From positions 133,880,849-133,944,848 of the forward strand of contig OZ026515.1 of assembly GCA_964019695.1 (NCBI GenBank): a stretch of 64,000 nucleotides of DNA, in the 5' to 3' direction. A program made the position numbers and the translations under genes. Numbering within the stretch: position 1 is the first letter of the stretch; the number at the start of each line of letters is the position of its first letter. Below are positions 12,161 through 21,589 of this stretch, one piece after another. The notes beneath the pieces were generated by a model, which had not been told where the DNA came from, searched no databases, and saw nothing but the letters and a program-made list of their open reading frames with translations. The stretch comes from Loripinus fragilis. Its lineage: Eukaryota; Mollusca; Bivalvia; Lucinida; Lucinidae.

Positions 12161-12207
12161 ACAGCAGCCTAAGTTACGGGGGGGGGGGGGGGGGGCTTAA
12201 ATGCATA
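12161..12207 (-). repeat. Penelope-like 3' region, right part of the split copy
   Basis: Starts with the second ACAGCAGCCT and continues AAG, a G-run of about 18, then CTTAAATGCAT. This matches the PLE sequence on the minus strand with its short G-run greatly expanded. Homology ends near 12207. Confidence 0.75.
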
Positions 12208-12219
12208 ATAACTAATAAT

Positions 12220-12480
12220 AACTAATCATTGTGCCAATTATTAACACCCGGTCTCCGTCAAAACATGAAGGAGTTTGTGTTACGAGCAGTAACTTAAAGA
12301 TAGATTAAAGTATATCTAACATTGAACTTTGACATTATGCGTATTCTGAGACCTTCCCACACAACCGTAGGCAATACTTTTGCCAAAAAATGAATACAAT
12401 GGGTAAAAACATAAAAGAGGAGTTTGTGTTATATTCCAAGTATCGTAAGGTCACTACCGACACCTGGGCATTTTTGCCGA
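12220..12480 (+). repeat. GGTCA-rich satellite-like unit, degraded
   Basis: Carries CATTGTGCCAATTATTAACA, CAAAACATGAAGGAG and GTTACGAGCAGTAA, which match the 14.6-15.7 kb array. One to two diverged units. Confidence 0.6.
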
Positions 12481-13345
12481 AAAATAGATTTCTTTATTTT
12501 CTATATTTTGCTGTTTCACTTTATTAATAATTATATAGAACAAAAAAACAGATTTCACCGTTTAGTTTTATAGCTATGGCTCTTCAAAGACATGCATAAT
12601 ACGCCCTTTGTCTCCAAAATTGTTCATCATTACTTGAAATACAGGAATGATTAATTGACGTGAGTCTAGCCACTATATATTTACATTAAAGATATAGTCA
12701 AATTATTGCAATATTTACGTTATCACTACGTATTCAAATATTTTTGTAATAAAAAAATAGATTTTTGTGAACTTGTATATCATAAACATTAGTACGTAAG
12801 CTGAATCTGCGTGAAATATAAGCAATTTTCACTGTCTAAAATATATAGATAGTTCTTGATTACTACCCCTACCCCCTGTATTGCACAAATTCATTTTTGT
12901 AACATTTTAATTATATTACAAGGAATATTTTTGACCAAAAGTGCTTGTAATAATGTTTTGATGCCATCTGTATGTATAGAAACTGTTTTTGAGATTAACT
13001 AATAAAAGAAAGTTTTCCATAACATATAAATATATATTGTTACTCGACCCATTTTTCAATGATTATCAACTCTGACTCTGACGCAATGAAAGAGTAGAAA
13101 TGGTTCGAACAGTTCCATTCACAAATTTTTGTTGTTGATATGATAAGACAATTGAAAAAGTCATCGAAATATATCAAAATTGTAGGCCTGGGTAATTCAA
13201 TACTTTGGGGTTATTGATGCATATTTTATTGATCTTTTCATCTCAAAATACGTAATCAAGGACAGTAACTCATGTTAGATGCAACCTTTTAAATCAGTTT
13301 ACAGTCTGGGCCCCTTGCCACCAACCAGCTGGCAATGTATGGCGC
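12481..13345. other. No gene recognised
   Basis: Strongly AT-rich sequence without a supported ORF or repeat. Confidence 0.5.
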
Positions 13346-13347
13346 TT

Positions 13348-14195
13348 TTCTGCAGCCCAGATTGTCAAAATGTTTGTTGTCCCGCCTAAACTGAGTAGTT
13401 GGTTACATTACTTAAATGTTTGTTCTACACCAAATTGGCATTATCAATAAATGCCCTGTAACAACACTCAGTCGTCTTTGTCATTTTAACAAACTAGCTT
13501 CGCTCTGCCACATCATCACACCCCTCTCACTGGTCTGACCTGACCCATAAATAAATTTACAAGGTAAAATGTTTTATGGGCAGGACATGACCCCCTGTCA
13601 TCCCTGCCTGGCGAATCCTATTCTTTGCATAAGTACTTATCTTTCATGTTGTTTGTTGTTACAGGGCATTTATTGATAATGCCAATTTGGTGTAGAACAA
13701 ACATTTAAGTAATGTAACCAACTACTCAGTTTAGTTGGGACAACAAACATTTTGACAATCTGGGCTGCAGAAAAGCGCCTTGACCAGATAACTTAGACTA
13801 GACTAACATAGTTTCTGATGTGAACTCGGTCAAGAATTCTAGGTGAGGAAAAGCAATATCATGATAAAATTAAAGGCAAAACAAGTAATTTACATGTATG
13901 TTAAACCAAACAGCCATGACAAAAAAGAGGAGGAGGATGGGTGGAGGTGGATATTGAAGAAAAGTCTACAACACCCTGGCTTTTATCGGAACAAGAAAAT
14001 GGCTGACAAAACACGCTATGTTAATTAGCCCAGAGCGAATCCAACAATCTGATTGGCTGGCATGATCAAGAGATGATAATGCCGGATGATGGACTGAAAG
14101 ATAAGTACTTATGCAAGGAAAAGGATTCGCCAGGCAGGGATGACAGGGGGTCATGTCCTGCCCATAAAACATTTTACCTTGTAAATTTATATGCG
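13348..14195. repeat. Two interleaved inverted repeats (A-B-A'-B')
   Basis: Arm A (about 13348-13465, with CAGCCCAGATTGTCAAAATG and ATTGGCATTATCAATAAATG) is repeated in reverse at about 13661-13782. Arm B (about 13552-13650, with GTAAAATGTTTTATGGGCAG and CTGGCGAATCC) is repeated in reverse at about 14095-14195. The arms interlock rather than nest. No ORF; a short ORF at 13843-14028 has no features of a gene. Confidence 0.75.
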
Positions 14196-14640
14196 TTTAC
14201 TGAATTTGATTCTTAGTGAGCAAGCTATTGGAGAAAATTGGATTTTCGACCAATTGTCTATGTAAATATTAACATTCAGGAGCAATAACTCAGGTTTGAA
14301 TAAATAAAATATGGCAGAACCAACTTTTAATCTACAGTTTGACATAGTAATGGTTCAAAACAGCTTTCATCCAACTTAGAAAATAAGTTTTCAAGTTATT
14401 GAGCTTTTATTCACTTTACTGCAGTTTTCCCATACAAGACAATGGTAAAATAATAAGCAACGGCGGTAACTTTTGATGAAATATGTAGAAAGTTTAATGT
14501 ATTATATTTGCGCCTGGCATGCCAATTTCATTTATCTCAGTAAGTTTCAGATAAATACAGTAACAAATGTTGAAGTTATTACGCAAAATGTGTTTAGTCA
14601 TACAAGAGTTATGGTTATTGGTGTTGGTAGTGACCTTAAG
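14196..14640. other. No gene recognised
   Basis: AT-rich sequence leading into the satellite array; nothing further is supported. Confidence 0.45.
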
Positions 14641-15665
14641 CAATCGTTATGCTAGATATAAACACCCTCCATCAAAACATGAACGAGGATTAGTGTTACG
14701 ACCGAAATACATATTTAAAACATATTTGACCTTCAACTTTGACACCAAGGTCATAGTCCTAATCTTGAACGTTGTTATAATCTACACGCAATAAGAGATC
14801 ATTGTGCTAAATATCAACACTATCGATCGAAAATGAAAGAATTCGCATTTCAAGCAGCAGACAGGGTTTACGTATACAAATGTATGTAACCTTTGACCTT
14901 TGATTCTAAAGTTATATTGGTAAATTGATTTTTTGAAATTGATACACCATAAGCAATCATTTTGCTAAATGGTCATTATGAACACCCTCCATCAAAAGAT
15001 GAAGGAGGAGTTGATGTTACGAGGCATAAGATATATTTGAAACATATTTGTCCTTGACCTTTGCCTCCAAGGTCATATGCATATTATGCAGCATTTAGTG
15101 AAATCTGCAAACAAAAAGCAATCATTGTGCCGAGTATGAACACACTCGGTTAAAATTGAAAGAGGAATCGCGTTGCGAGCCATAGACAGGTCTTAAATAT
15201 ATGTGACCTTGACCTTTGACTCAAAGGTCATATCAGCAATCTGAAATCTTTTTTGCTGTAGTCTACACATCATAAGCAACCGTTGTTGTAAATTCGAACA
15301 CCCTGCAACAAAAAAAAAGATGAGTTCGCGTTACGAGCCACAAGACAAAACTTGACTGAATTTAAGTAAATGTATATTAGATCTTGAACTTTGAATTCAA
15401 TGCCATATCCATATTTTTATACCTTTGTTGTAATCTACACACCATAGGCAATCATTGTGCAAAATATGAACACACTTGCGTTACTAGCCGTAAGACAGAT
15501 TTTTGTACAAGTACATGTGCCACCGACCTTTGACTCCAAGGTCATATCGATGATCAAAAAAGCTCGCTGTAATCTACACACCATAGGCAATCATTTTGCC
15601 AAATATGAACACCCTCTGTCAAACAATGAAGGAGGAGCTCGCTTTGCGACAAAGATGACTGACGG
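14641..15665 (+). repeat. Satellite-like tandem array, ~7 units of ~160 bp
   Basis: Each unit has the order GAACACCCTCCATCAAAA, ATGAAGGAGGAG, GTTACGAGCCATAAGACAG, TGACCTTTGACTCCAAGGTCAT, TGTAATCTACACACCATA, GGCAATCATTGTGCC. Unit starts are near 14660, 14816, 14980, 15137, 15296, 15467 and 15607. Units are diverged by substitutions and small indels. The frame at 15457-15861 is a read-through of the last units. Confidence 0.85.
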
Positions 15666-16645
15666 ACAGATGGAAGAAAGGACGGACGGAACCGATTCCA
15701 ATGTATCCGTCTTTTTCCCAAAAAAGTTTGGATTTAAAGAAGAGAACGGTTACGTAACAAAATGTTTGTTATCAATTATTTTATTTCAAAAACAGCATCT
15801 CATAACATATATAAGCATAACACATTTTACCATACACAAGTTTAAGGTAGTAATACTGTAATAAGGATAGTATGATACAACAAAATGCCTTTTAGTATAT
15901 CTGCCTATGCTCAGCCAGAAACCCCTAATATGTTATTACGCAAGGAAATGGCTAATGATCTACAGCCAATGTTTTCTTCTTTTGTTTCTTATGGAATGGC
16001 TTATTTCATCGATCCATGAAAGTTATTGTCTTATTTACATATTGAAAGAATAACAGCTGCAAATTATAATATAACAACTTAAAGTATTGGAGGAGACGAC
16101 AGCTATCAGAAGCTGTAAGTATGTTTTAGAACACATTTTTTTGCATTGTACAGTAAATCAGTAGAATATTTCACGCACATATCAGGGTCCTGATAGCGAT
16201 TAATAAATTATTATATTCATCAGTTGCTTTATTATTTGTTAATATTTGCTTCAAACATTTCAGTGACTGTCACACCTTATCACATAGGCGTAGGTACAGG
16301 TGGGTGCAGGGGGCCCAGGCCCCCACCCATTAATTTTGTAGGGGAGGGGGGCAGAAAAGCCTTTGCCCCCACCCCCACCCCCCCCTCCCCCCCAAAAAAA
16401 AAACAAAAAAAAACAAAAAAAAAAAAAACAATAATCTGTGTAAATTGCCATATATATGCTTGTCACTCAAAGTAAAAATAAGCAACTTCCACACATTGTT
16501 ATAAGTAGAAAAATTTCTCGCTCGCTCTGAGTTTTCGAATTTGGTATAAATTCTCTGAGAGCAGATAATTTGCTAATATTTTAATACTTTTCATCTCTCT
16601 TAGTCAGCAGGCTGTTATTACCTTGTATGTATAGATGAATATATA
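15666..16645. other. Non-coding, with G/C-run and A-run low complexity
   Basis: No gene supported. At about 16284-16432 there is a GGTGCAGGGGGCCCAGGCCCC palindromic stretch followed by C-runs and A-runs. Frames through it are compositional artefacts. Confidence 0.5.
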
Positions 16646-16730
16646 GTACTGATTCAACCCAGGAAGACCCGTCCTTATATAACTGAAAGATTGTTGATGG
16701 GACGTAAAGAATCAAATCAAACAAACAGAA
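16646..16730 (+). repeat. tRNA-SINE 3' tail fragment
   Basis: Carries ATTCAACCCAGGAAGACCCG, GTTGATGGGACGTAAAGAAT and CAAATCAAACAAAC, which is the 3' body and tail seen in reverse at 27256-27456 and 52439-52643. The tRNA-like head is absent, so the copy is 5'-truncated. Confidence 0.75.
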
Positions 16731-16789
16731 ATTTATCTTTTTCAGAAAAACCAGCTTTTCAAGCTTTTCCTATTTATCCTATTTCTTAC

Positions 16790-17415
16790 CTAAATTTTAA
16801 AGAGCTCCAATTTTTCTCCTACCTTTTATCCCTCTTTGCTTTTTGCTCTGACATACCTTACAGGCAATATGTTTCTTTATATGCCTCGATCGCTTCTCTC
16901 GCTCAGAATAAACTATTATATTTGTTATTTGCTTTGTCTTTACTCTGATACACCTCGTAGCTTTTTGGTGTGAACTATCTTTCAGGCAAAAATCTTCAAC
17001 CAAACATTTTGCTCGCTCACTTCGCTTGTTCGAATATTTGTTTTTGGTCCTGTTTTTACTCTGACATATTTCTTACCTTTTTTCGCTGACATATGCCTTT
17101 CAGGCAAAAGGCTTCAACCAAAAATTTTCCTCGCTCGCTTCGCTCGCTCAGAGTAAAATATTAATTAAATTAGTTTTTTGTCCTGGTTTACACTATAATA
17201 CTTCTCAGCTTTTTGCTCTGAAATATACCTTTCAGTCAATAGGCTCCAACCAAAAATGTTTCCCCGCTCGCTCAGAGTAAAATATTTTATTAGTTTTTTA
17301 TGTTTTTTACTCTGAAATACCTCTTAGGTTTTTTCTCTGAAATACTTTTCAGGCAACAGGCTTCAGCCAAAAATTTTACTCGCTCGCTTTGCAAGCTCAG
17401 AGTAAATTGTTATTT
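16790..17415 (+). repeat. Tandem repeat with CTCGCTCGCTTCGCTCGCTC core
   Basis: Units of roughly 100-120 bp run in the order TTTTTACTCTGAAATACCTC, TTCAGGCAA.AGGCTTCAACC, AAAAATTTT.CTCGCTCGC, AGAGTAAAATATT. About five degenerate copies. The same unit recurs at 25500-25715, beyond the Polinton-like element. Confidence 0.8.
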
Positions 17416-17675
17416 ACTCAGAAAAACAATTGAAGGATATTTAATATTAGCTCTATCTCTAACGTTCAATACAATAAAAAAACTAAAACAATTATGCATG
17501 CATTTCATAGTTCCAGATATTTGCAATCTAAATGGATGCTTGATTTCAGTCACGCTCCAATTGTTCAAGTACCGAACAAATCCAAATGGTGCAATCCTCT
17601 ATACTGAAAAGTCAAAAACGTTCAAAAATGATTAAACCCCATTTTTATCGTTTGTATTCCATAATGACTGGCTCC

Positions 17676-17681
17676 AACATC
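17676..17681. repeat. 6-bp target site duplication, left
   Basis: AACATC immediately before the element. AACATT follows the right end at 24479-24484, which is a one-base difference. Six-base duplications are the norm for Polintons/Mavericks. Confidence 0.75.
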
Positions 17682-17698
17682 AGTAGTAATGGGTGACA

Positions 17699-17764
17699 CT
17701 CTGGGGTCATTTTTTAAGCCTGAAACGAACTTAGAATTTTTCAGGCTAAAAAATGACCCCAGAG
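17699..17764. repeat. Terminal hairpin inside the left TIR
   Basis: CTCTGGGGTCATTTTTTAAG with CCTGAAA pairs with TTCAGGC and TAAAAAATGACCCCAGAG, leaving a loop of about 12 bases. The same hairpin is at 24395-24461. It sits 17 bp from the element end. Confidence 0.85.
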
Positions 17765-18544
17765 ATGTCTACCCCGGTAGGCTTGAGTGACTAGCTGTGA
17801 ATAACTTAGTTTATTTTTGGGATTATTCTGGCTGGGCCTATAATTGTGATAGTTTCCTGGGCTATTGGGGAATGACTTAGTTTATTTTTGGCATTATTCT
17901 GTCTGGGGCTGTAATTGTAATAGGTTGTAATTTGGTTGGTCTGTAATAGTTTCCTGGGCTATTGAGAATAACTTAGTTTATTTTTGAGGTCTATTCTGGC
18001 TGATCAATGATAATGATAAGTTTCTGGTCATATCCACTGGTTGGCTTGTGATTATGATTGTTTCCTGGGCTATTGGGGAAATAATTTAGTTTTATTTGAG
18101 AGGTATTAAAGATTCTGCTGTGGTGATATATAAAATGAGTTAGTTAATTTCAGCTTTGAAAATAACTTAGTCATTTTAAGGGTGATGAAGGCTCTTCTGT
18201 GTTGATATATAAAATAACTTAGTTAATTTCAGCTTTGAAAATAACTTAGTCATTTTAAGGGGGATAAAGATTCTGCTGTGATGATATATAAAAAAAACTT
18301 AGTCAAATTCAGCTTTGAAAATAACTTAGTCAATTTATCTAGAGTAAGTGTGTACTTGGATATGATTAGGCTGCTTGAAAGTATTTAAGAATTACACTTT
18401 TTCAGATTCTTGCATGAAGTCATATTTGATAGCTAGTATCTATCTTATGATTAAGTTAGAGCTTCTGTTGATATCTTAGATAATCATCATTGGCATGTAA
18501 TAGTATTGGGGTTTAATGATCAGATGTTGATGAATGTGTCCATA

Positions 18545-18870
18545 TCGCTTGAGATGTGGATGCAATGTGGACCTTCACATGTAAAATGTGGATGCAATGT
18601 GGATCCACCACATCTCCACATTTTGAATGTGGATGTAATGTGGAGCAATGTGGATGTATTGTGGAGCAATGTGGATTCCCACATTTCAAATGTGAATAAA
18701 TGCAGATATATTGTGGGTCAGAATAATGGAGATTTACGTTCTTTCTTGGGTAAATACGAATTATCTGTGGGCCGCCACACTTAAAATGTGGATCCACCAC
18801 ATCTCCACATCTTGACAATGTGGATCCACCACGTCTCCACATCTCCACAATGTGGAGTTTCCACACCTAC
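18545..18870. repeat. TGTGGA/TCCACA motif array, left TIR
   Basis: Around 20 copies of TGTGGA or its complement TCCACA in about 325 bp, often as facing pairs such as TGTGGATCCACCACATCTCC. Spacing is 10-25 bp. The matching array in the right TIR is at 23040-23365. A cluster this dense looks like a multiple protein-binding site, but that role is inference. Confidence 0.8.
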
Positions 18871-19247
18871 ACATTTGACAATTTGACTTGTACCCTCTCT
18901 CCTATCAATCCCTGATAGGCTTGAGCATTGAGCTGTGAATAACTTTTTGGGCCATTCTGGCTGGTGTATGATTGTGATAATTTCCAGCTTTGAAAATAAC
19001 TTAGTCAAATTTAGCTTTGAAAATAACTTAGTCATTTTAGGGGTATAGTATGTGGTGATATATGGTGTGTGTAATAGTCAAGGCTACTAAGTTTTATGCG
19101 TCTCAAGAGTCTCTTGGTCAATCAAGACCTCAACTCCTAGAGGAATCATTCTGTAGCGTTAACTAGTGTATAGCTAGCCGCCTCAAGCTAACTACTACTT
19201 ATTTTTTAATGAAAAGAACAACAAAGATTGGTGAACATTTCTATAAC

Positions 19248-19253
19248 TTTATT
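19248..19253 (-). promoter_or_regulatory. Possible polyadenylation signal AATAAA
   Basis: AATAAA on the minus strand, about 125 bp beyond the end of the C2HC-finger gene reading. It is the right strand and distance to end a leftward transcript, but such hexamers are common in AT-rich DNA. Confidence 0.35.
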
Positions 19254-19375
19254 GCCCCGCTAACTATAACTCATTACAATGACAGAGGATTAGGGCCGTC
19301 CCTCTATTCATTGTTTACAGTATGAGAAATTAAAGAATATATTTCATCATACAAAATAGAATTCAATTAGAATGT

Positions 19376-20163
19376 TTAAGCATCGATCCAGGGCCTTTTT
19401 GGAAGTTGACTTTGAGTATGTCTTGGTCCAATGTTGTTCTGTTGCAGCTGACTTCGTGCATATTTTGATCCTGAACTCTGTTGTAATGAATCTGATTCAT
19501 TATCTTCACCTAAGGAATAGGTTGGTGGGTCAAATTCTTCAAGTTTCCCATCTAAGAGGTATCTTCGTTTTTAATAGCATATCTCAAAGCGTCATCCTCA
19601 TCAAATTCATCTTCATCTCGTAGTCGTTTTGCTGTATCTGTTATCTTCTTGTGCAAGGGATCTTTCTTCATTGCCTTGGATAATTTAAGGAAGGCCTTGT
19701 ATTGACCAATGGCTTCTGCTCTGTATCTTATTTCTAGTTTATCGAAAGTCTCCTCCTCTGCCTCTTCTGTGTCAATGTCTGGATTTTTCTCTATTATATG
19801 TTGTACACCTTCATTGAATGTGTCTTGTAGGATACGATGAGCTCCATTAACAAAAAATGTCCAAGGATCAAACTTGCTCTTTTTTCTAGAATAATGTTGG
19901 TCTTCATCATCTTCATCAGTACAGTCTGTACTGCTATTGTCATGAATGCCATAATCTTTGTCTGTATATTTCCTAAAGGTGTCTACCTTCTGATGACTTC
20001 TTGAAGTCTCTGCATCAGATTCTTCAGACATAGTAGAGTCTTCATTTTCTGACATTTTTTCTGACTCCATATCTTCACTGCATATACCACTTGTCAGATG
20101 TCGTCTCAAACTGTCTGATCTTGCAAACTGTCGTTCACACTTTGGACACTGATGTTGACCCAT
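19376..20163 (-). pseudogene. C2HC zinc-finger protein gene, frameshifted near its 3' end
   Basis: The first frame runs from ATG at 20163 to a TAG at 19552 (203 residues). It opens with a single zinc finger, CPKCERQF...RRHLTSGIC (residues 6-28; C-x2-C-x12-H-x5-C). A serine/acid-rich linker (about 30-95) follows, then a helical acidic C-terminal domain with MKKDPLHKKI and RLRDEDEFDEDDALRYAI. This C-terminal block is familiar from uncharacterised invertebrate proteins associated with Polinton/adintovirus-type elements. At the A-run near 19566-19572 the frame is one base short. Another frame is open from there to a TAA at 19376-19378, for about 60 more residues with a KRRYLL...DPPTY stretch of the kind that ends the family. 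I conclude the gene carries a one-base deletion and its last quarter is out of frame. The role may be DNA binding; that is inference. Confidence 0.7.
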
Positions 20164-20274
20164 TGAAGTCGTTCTGGTTAATGAACAGCTTCTCCTTGAT
20201 TGTATCCTTTTATGCTTGTAGTGACATACAAACCAACAGTTTTGTCAATATTTCTCACAAAAATATGACATTTT

Positions 20275-20718
20275 CTACTCTGTCTTATTATTTGCATGTA
20301 CTTCTTTTGCTGCAACACTTGAGAGAGGACTGCATCTTCTTGCTTTGCTGTTCTCTTTTGCAGAAGAAAAAATCTTTCTTTTATCACATCTTTGCTCCAC
20401 AATATTTCTTCCCTTCATATATTTCTTCTCTAATGGCATTCTTTCTAGTTGTCTTCCTATCAGCTTACGAAGCTCTCTATGGCACATTCTACAGTACTTT
20501 GGTGGTCTTCCTTGCTTGAGTTTACTAACCAACGCTGTACTCAGCCTTTTCATCAGATATCGAATTTGTCCATAGCTCATTTGATATTTAGTTGATTTTT
20601 TAGAAGCAGGTTTTATCATATCATCAATGCAGCTTGTATTTTTCTGTCTTGCTGAGAGATCCATTCTTCTTCTTTTAGTGTTCGTAGAACAATAAGACAT
20701 GTCAACCAGAACCATCAT
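20275..20718 (-). CDS. Basic protein of unknown function in the Polinton-like element
   Basis: An open frame of about 147 residues from ATG at 20718 (a second ATG follows directly) to a stop at 20275. The frame is open a little further upstream and overlaps the end of the preceding gene by a few bases, but there is no ATG there. It is rich in lysine and arginine, with stretches such as KRRRMD, KLKQGRPPKYCRMCHRELRK and RKIFSSAK. A CRMCH motif and two other cysteines are present, but no complete zinc-finger pattern. No membrane segment or signal peptide. I do not recognise a family. Its position between a capsid-like and a finger protein and its charge would suit a nucleic-acid-binding or core-type protein, which is inference. 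Confidence 0.6.
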   Translation of the reverse strand: MMVLVDMSYCSTNTKRRRMDLSARQKNTSCIDDMIKPASKKSTKYQMSYGQIRYLMKRLSTALVSKLKQGRPPKYCRMCHRELRKLIGRQLERMPLEKKYMKGRNIVEQRCDKRKIFSSAKENSKARRCSPLSSVAAKEVHANNKTE

Positions 20719-20741
20719 ATTTATACTGATAGCAAAATTGA

Positions 20742-21584
20742 TCAACTTTTTATACGTTTGAAGTGTAATTTTACTAAAGTTTTCCCACCAACAAAAGGGA
20801 CAGACCTGCCAATTTCATCTTTGATATCAATATGAACCTGATCAATATAAGATTTTGCCAAAGGTACATAATGTAAATTCACAAATTCTTGATGCGATTG
20901 AGTGCTAGATTTTGACTGTTTATAAGAAACAATTCTAAGTATAGGAGCTGTTATATTTCCAACGTAAGTGTAATTTGCAACATCAGAATAAACAAACATC
21001 TGATGGTGGGTCATGTGCAAATCAACAGCATATGTAAAAGCCTGGTTATCATTCCCAATCAGTTTATTTGAAAGATCAGGATTCAATCCAAGTATTTCGC
21101 CAAGAGACTTTGAAAATCTTATTTGAACTCTATTTGGATTTTCAACATGTAAGTTTACACGATTACCTGATTTCTTATAACTTAATGAGATCATACTGTG
21201 GATTTGACGTAGAATAGCTCCACATTTTTCTTCAATTGCAATCTGAATTTGCTCAACTAAGTGCTGAGGCGAATTATAGTTTCCTGCTGGGATAAACAAT
21301 TTTATTTCAGGACAACTTCCACCTTTCATGCATACAGTATTCATTTTACTTTTCCCCAGTCTTTCCAAAACATTCTCATCGTAGAAGTGAACATAAAAAT
21401 ATTTGTTGTTATGTGAAATGTTATAAACTTCGGAAGGAGTCATAATTTCTACCAACGCTACGACCAATTGTTCTTTCTGGACTTGAATAGGATGATTTAG
21501 CTTTGTGGTAAATGAGAACTGTTTATTTTTAGGGAAAATATCCATAGAACTATCACTCAGTAAGCTCAGATAAAATTCGTCCAT
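20742..21584 (-). CDS. Polinton/adintovirus-type capsid-like (minor capsid/penton) protein
   Basis: An intact 280-residue frame from ATG at 21584 to TGA at 20742-20744. The N-terminus (MDEFYLSLLSDSSMDIFP, then FTTKLNHPI at 25-33 and LVVALVEIMTPSEVYNIS at 40-57) has the MDxFYLTLPSNSS...FxTxLxxPI...EVxLxEI layout. I know that layout from a widespread invertebrate family of uncharacterised proteins linked to Polintons and adinto-like elements. The rest is beta-rich, with no membrane segment and no catalytic motif, ending in a basic tail. A single-jelly-roll minor capsid/penton role is the best guess; neither fold nor role can be proved here. It is the first of three leftward genes, and its stop overlaps the next frame. 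The frame is unbroken, unlike the finger gene downstream. Confidence 0.65.
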   Translation of the reverse strand: MDEFYLSLLSDSSMDIFPKNKQFSFTTKLNHPIQVQKEQLVVALVEIMTPSEVYNISHNNKYFYVHFYDENVLERLGKSKMNTVCMKGGSCPEIKLFIPAGNYNSPQHLVEQIQIAIEEKCGAILRQIHSMISLSYKKSGNRVNLHVENPNRVQIRFSKSLGEILGLNPDLSNKLIGNDNQAFTYAVDLHMTHHQMFVYSDVANYTYVGNITAPILRIVSYKQSKSSTQSHQEFVNLHYVPLAKSYIDQVHIDIKDEIGRSVPFVGGKTLVKLHFKRIKS

Positions 21585-21589
21585 GATCG

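Larger units (their letters stand above)
17682..19040 (+). repeat. Left terminal inverted repeat of the Polinton-like element
   Basis: About 1.36 kb that reappears in reverse at the right end. From the outside in it holds a terminal hairpin (17699-17764) and repeats of AATAACTTAGTTTATTTTTG with GTTTCCTGGGCTATTGGGGA (17790-18080). Next come ~70-bp repeats with CAGCTTTGAAAATAACTTAG (18100-18350), then a unique stretch, then the TGTGGA array (18545-18870), ending in GAAAATAACTTAGTCATTTT. Confidence 0.85.

Noticed and set aside
14641..15665. Possible CRISPR-like array because of regular repeats
   Set aside because: Units are ~160 bp, diverged and without unique spacers, in a eukaryotic sequence; this is a satellite-like array.
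18513..19035. Cysteine/tryptophan-rich frames (MWRCGGSTL...) in both TIRs
   Set aside because: Frames arise from repeated TGTGGA words and exist as mirror copies in the two TIRs.
19372..20575. Plus-strand frames opposite the three element genes
   Set aside because: Shadows of the minus-strand genes; hydrophobic composition comes from the complement of acidic and lysine codons.
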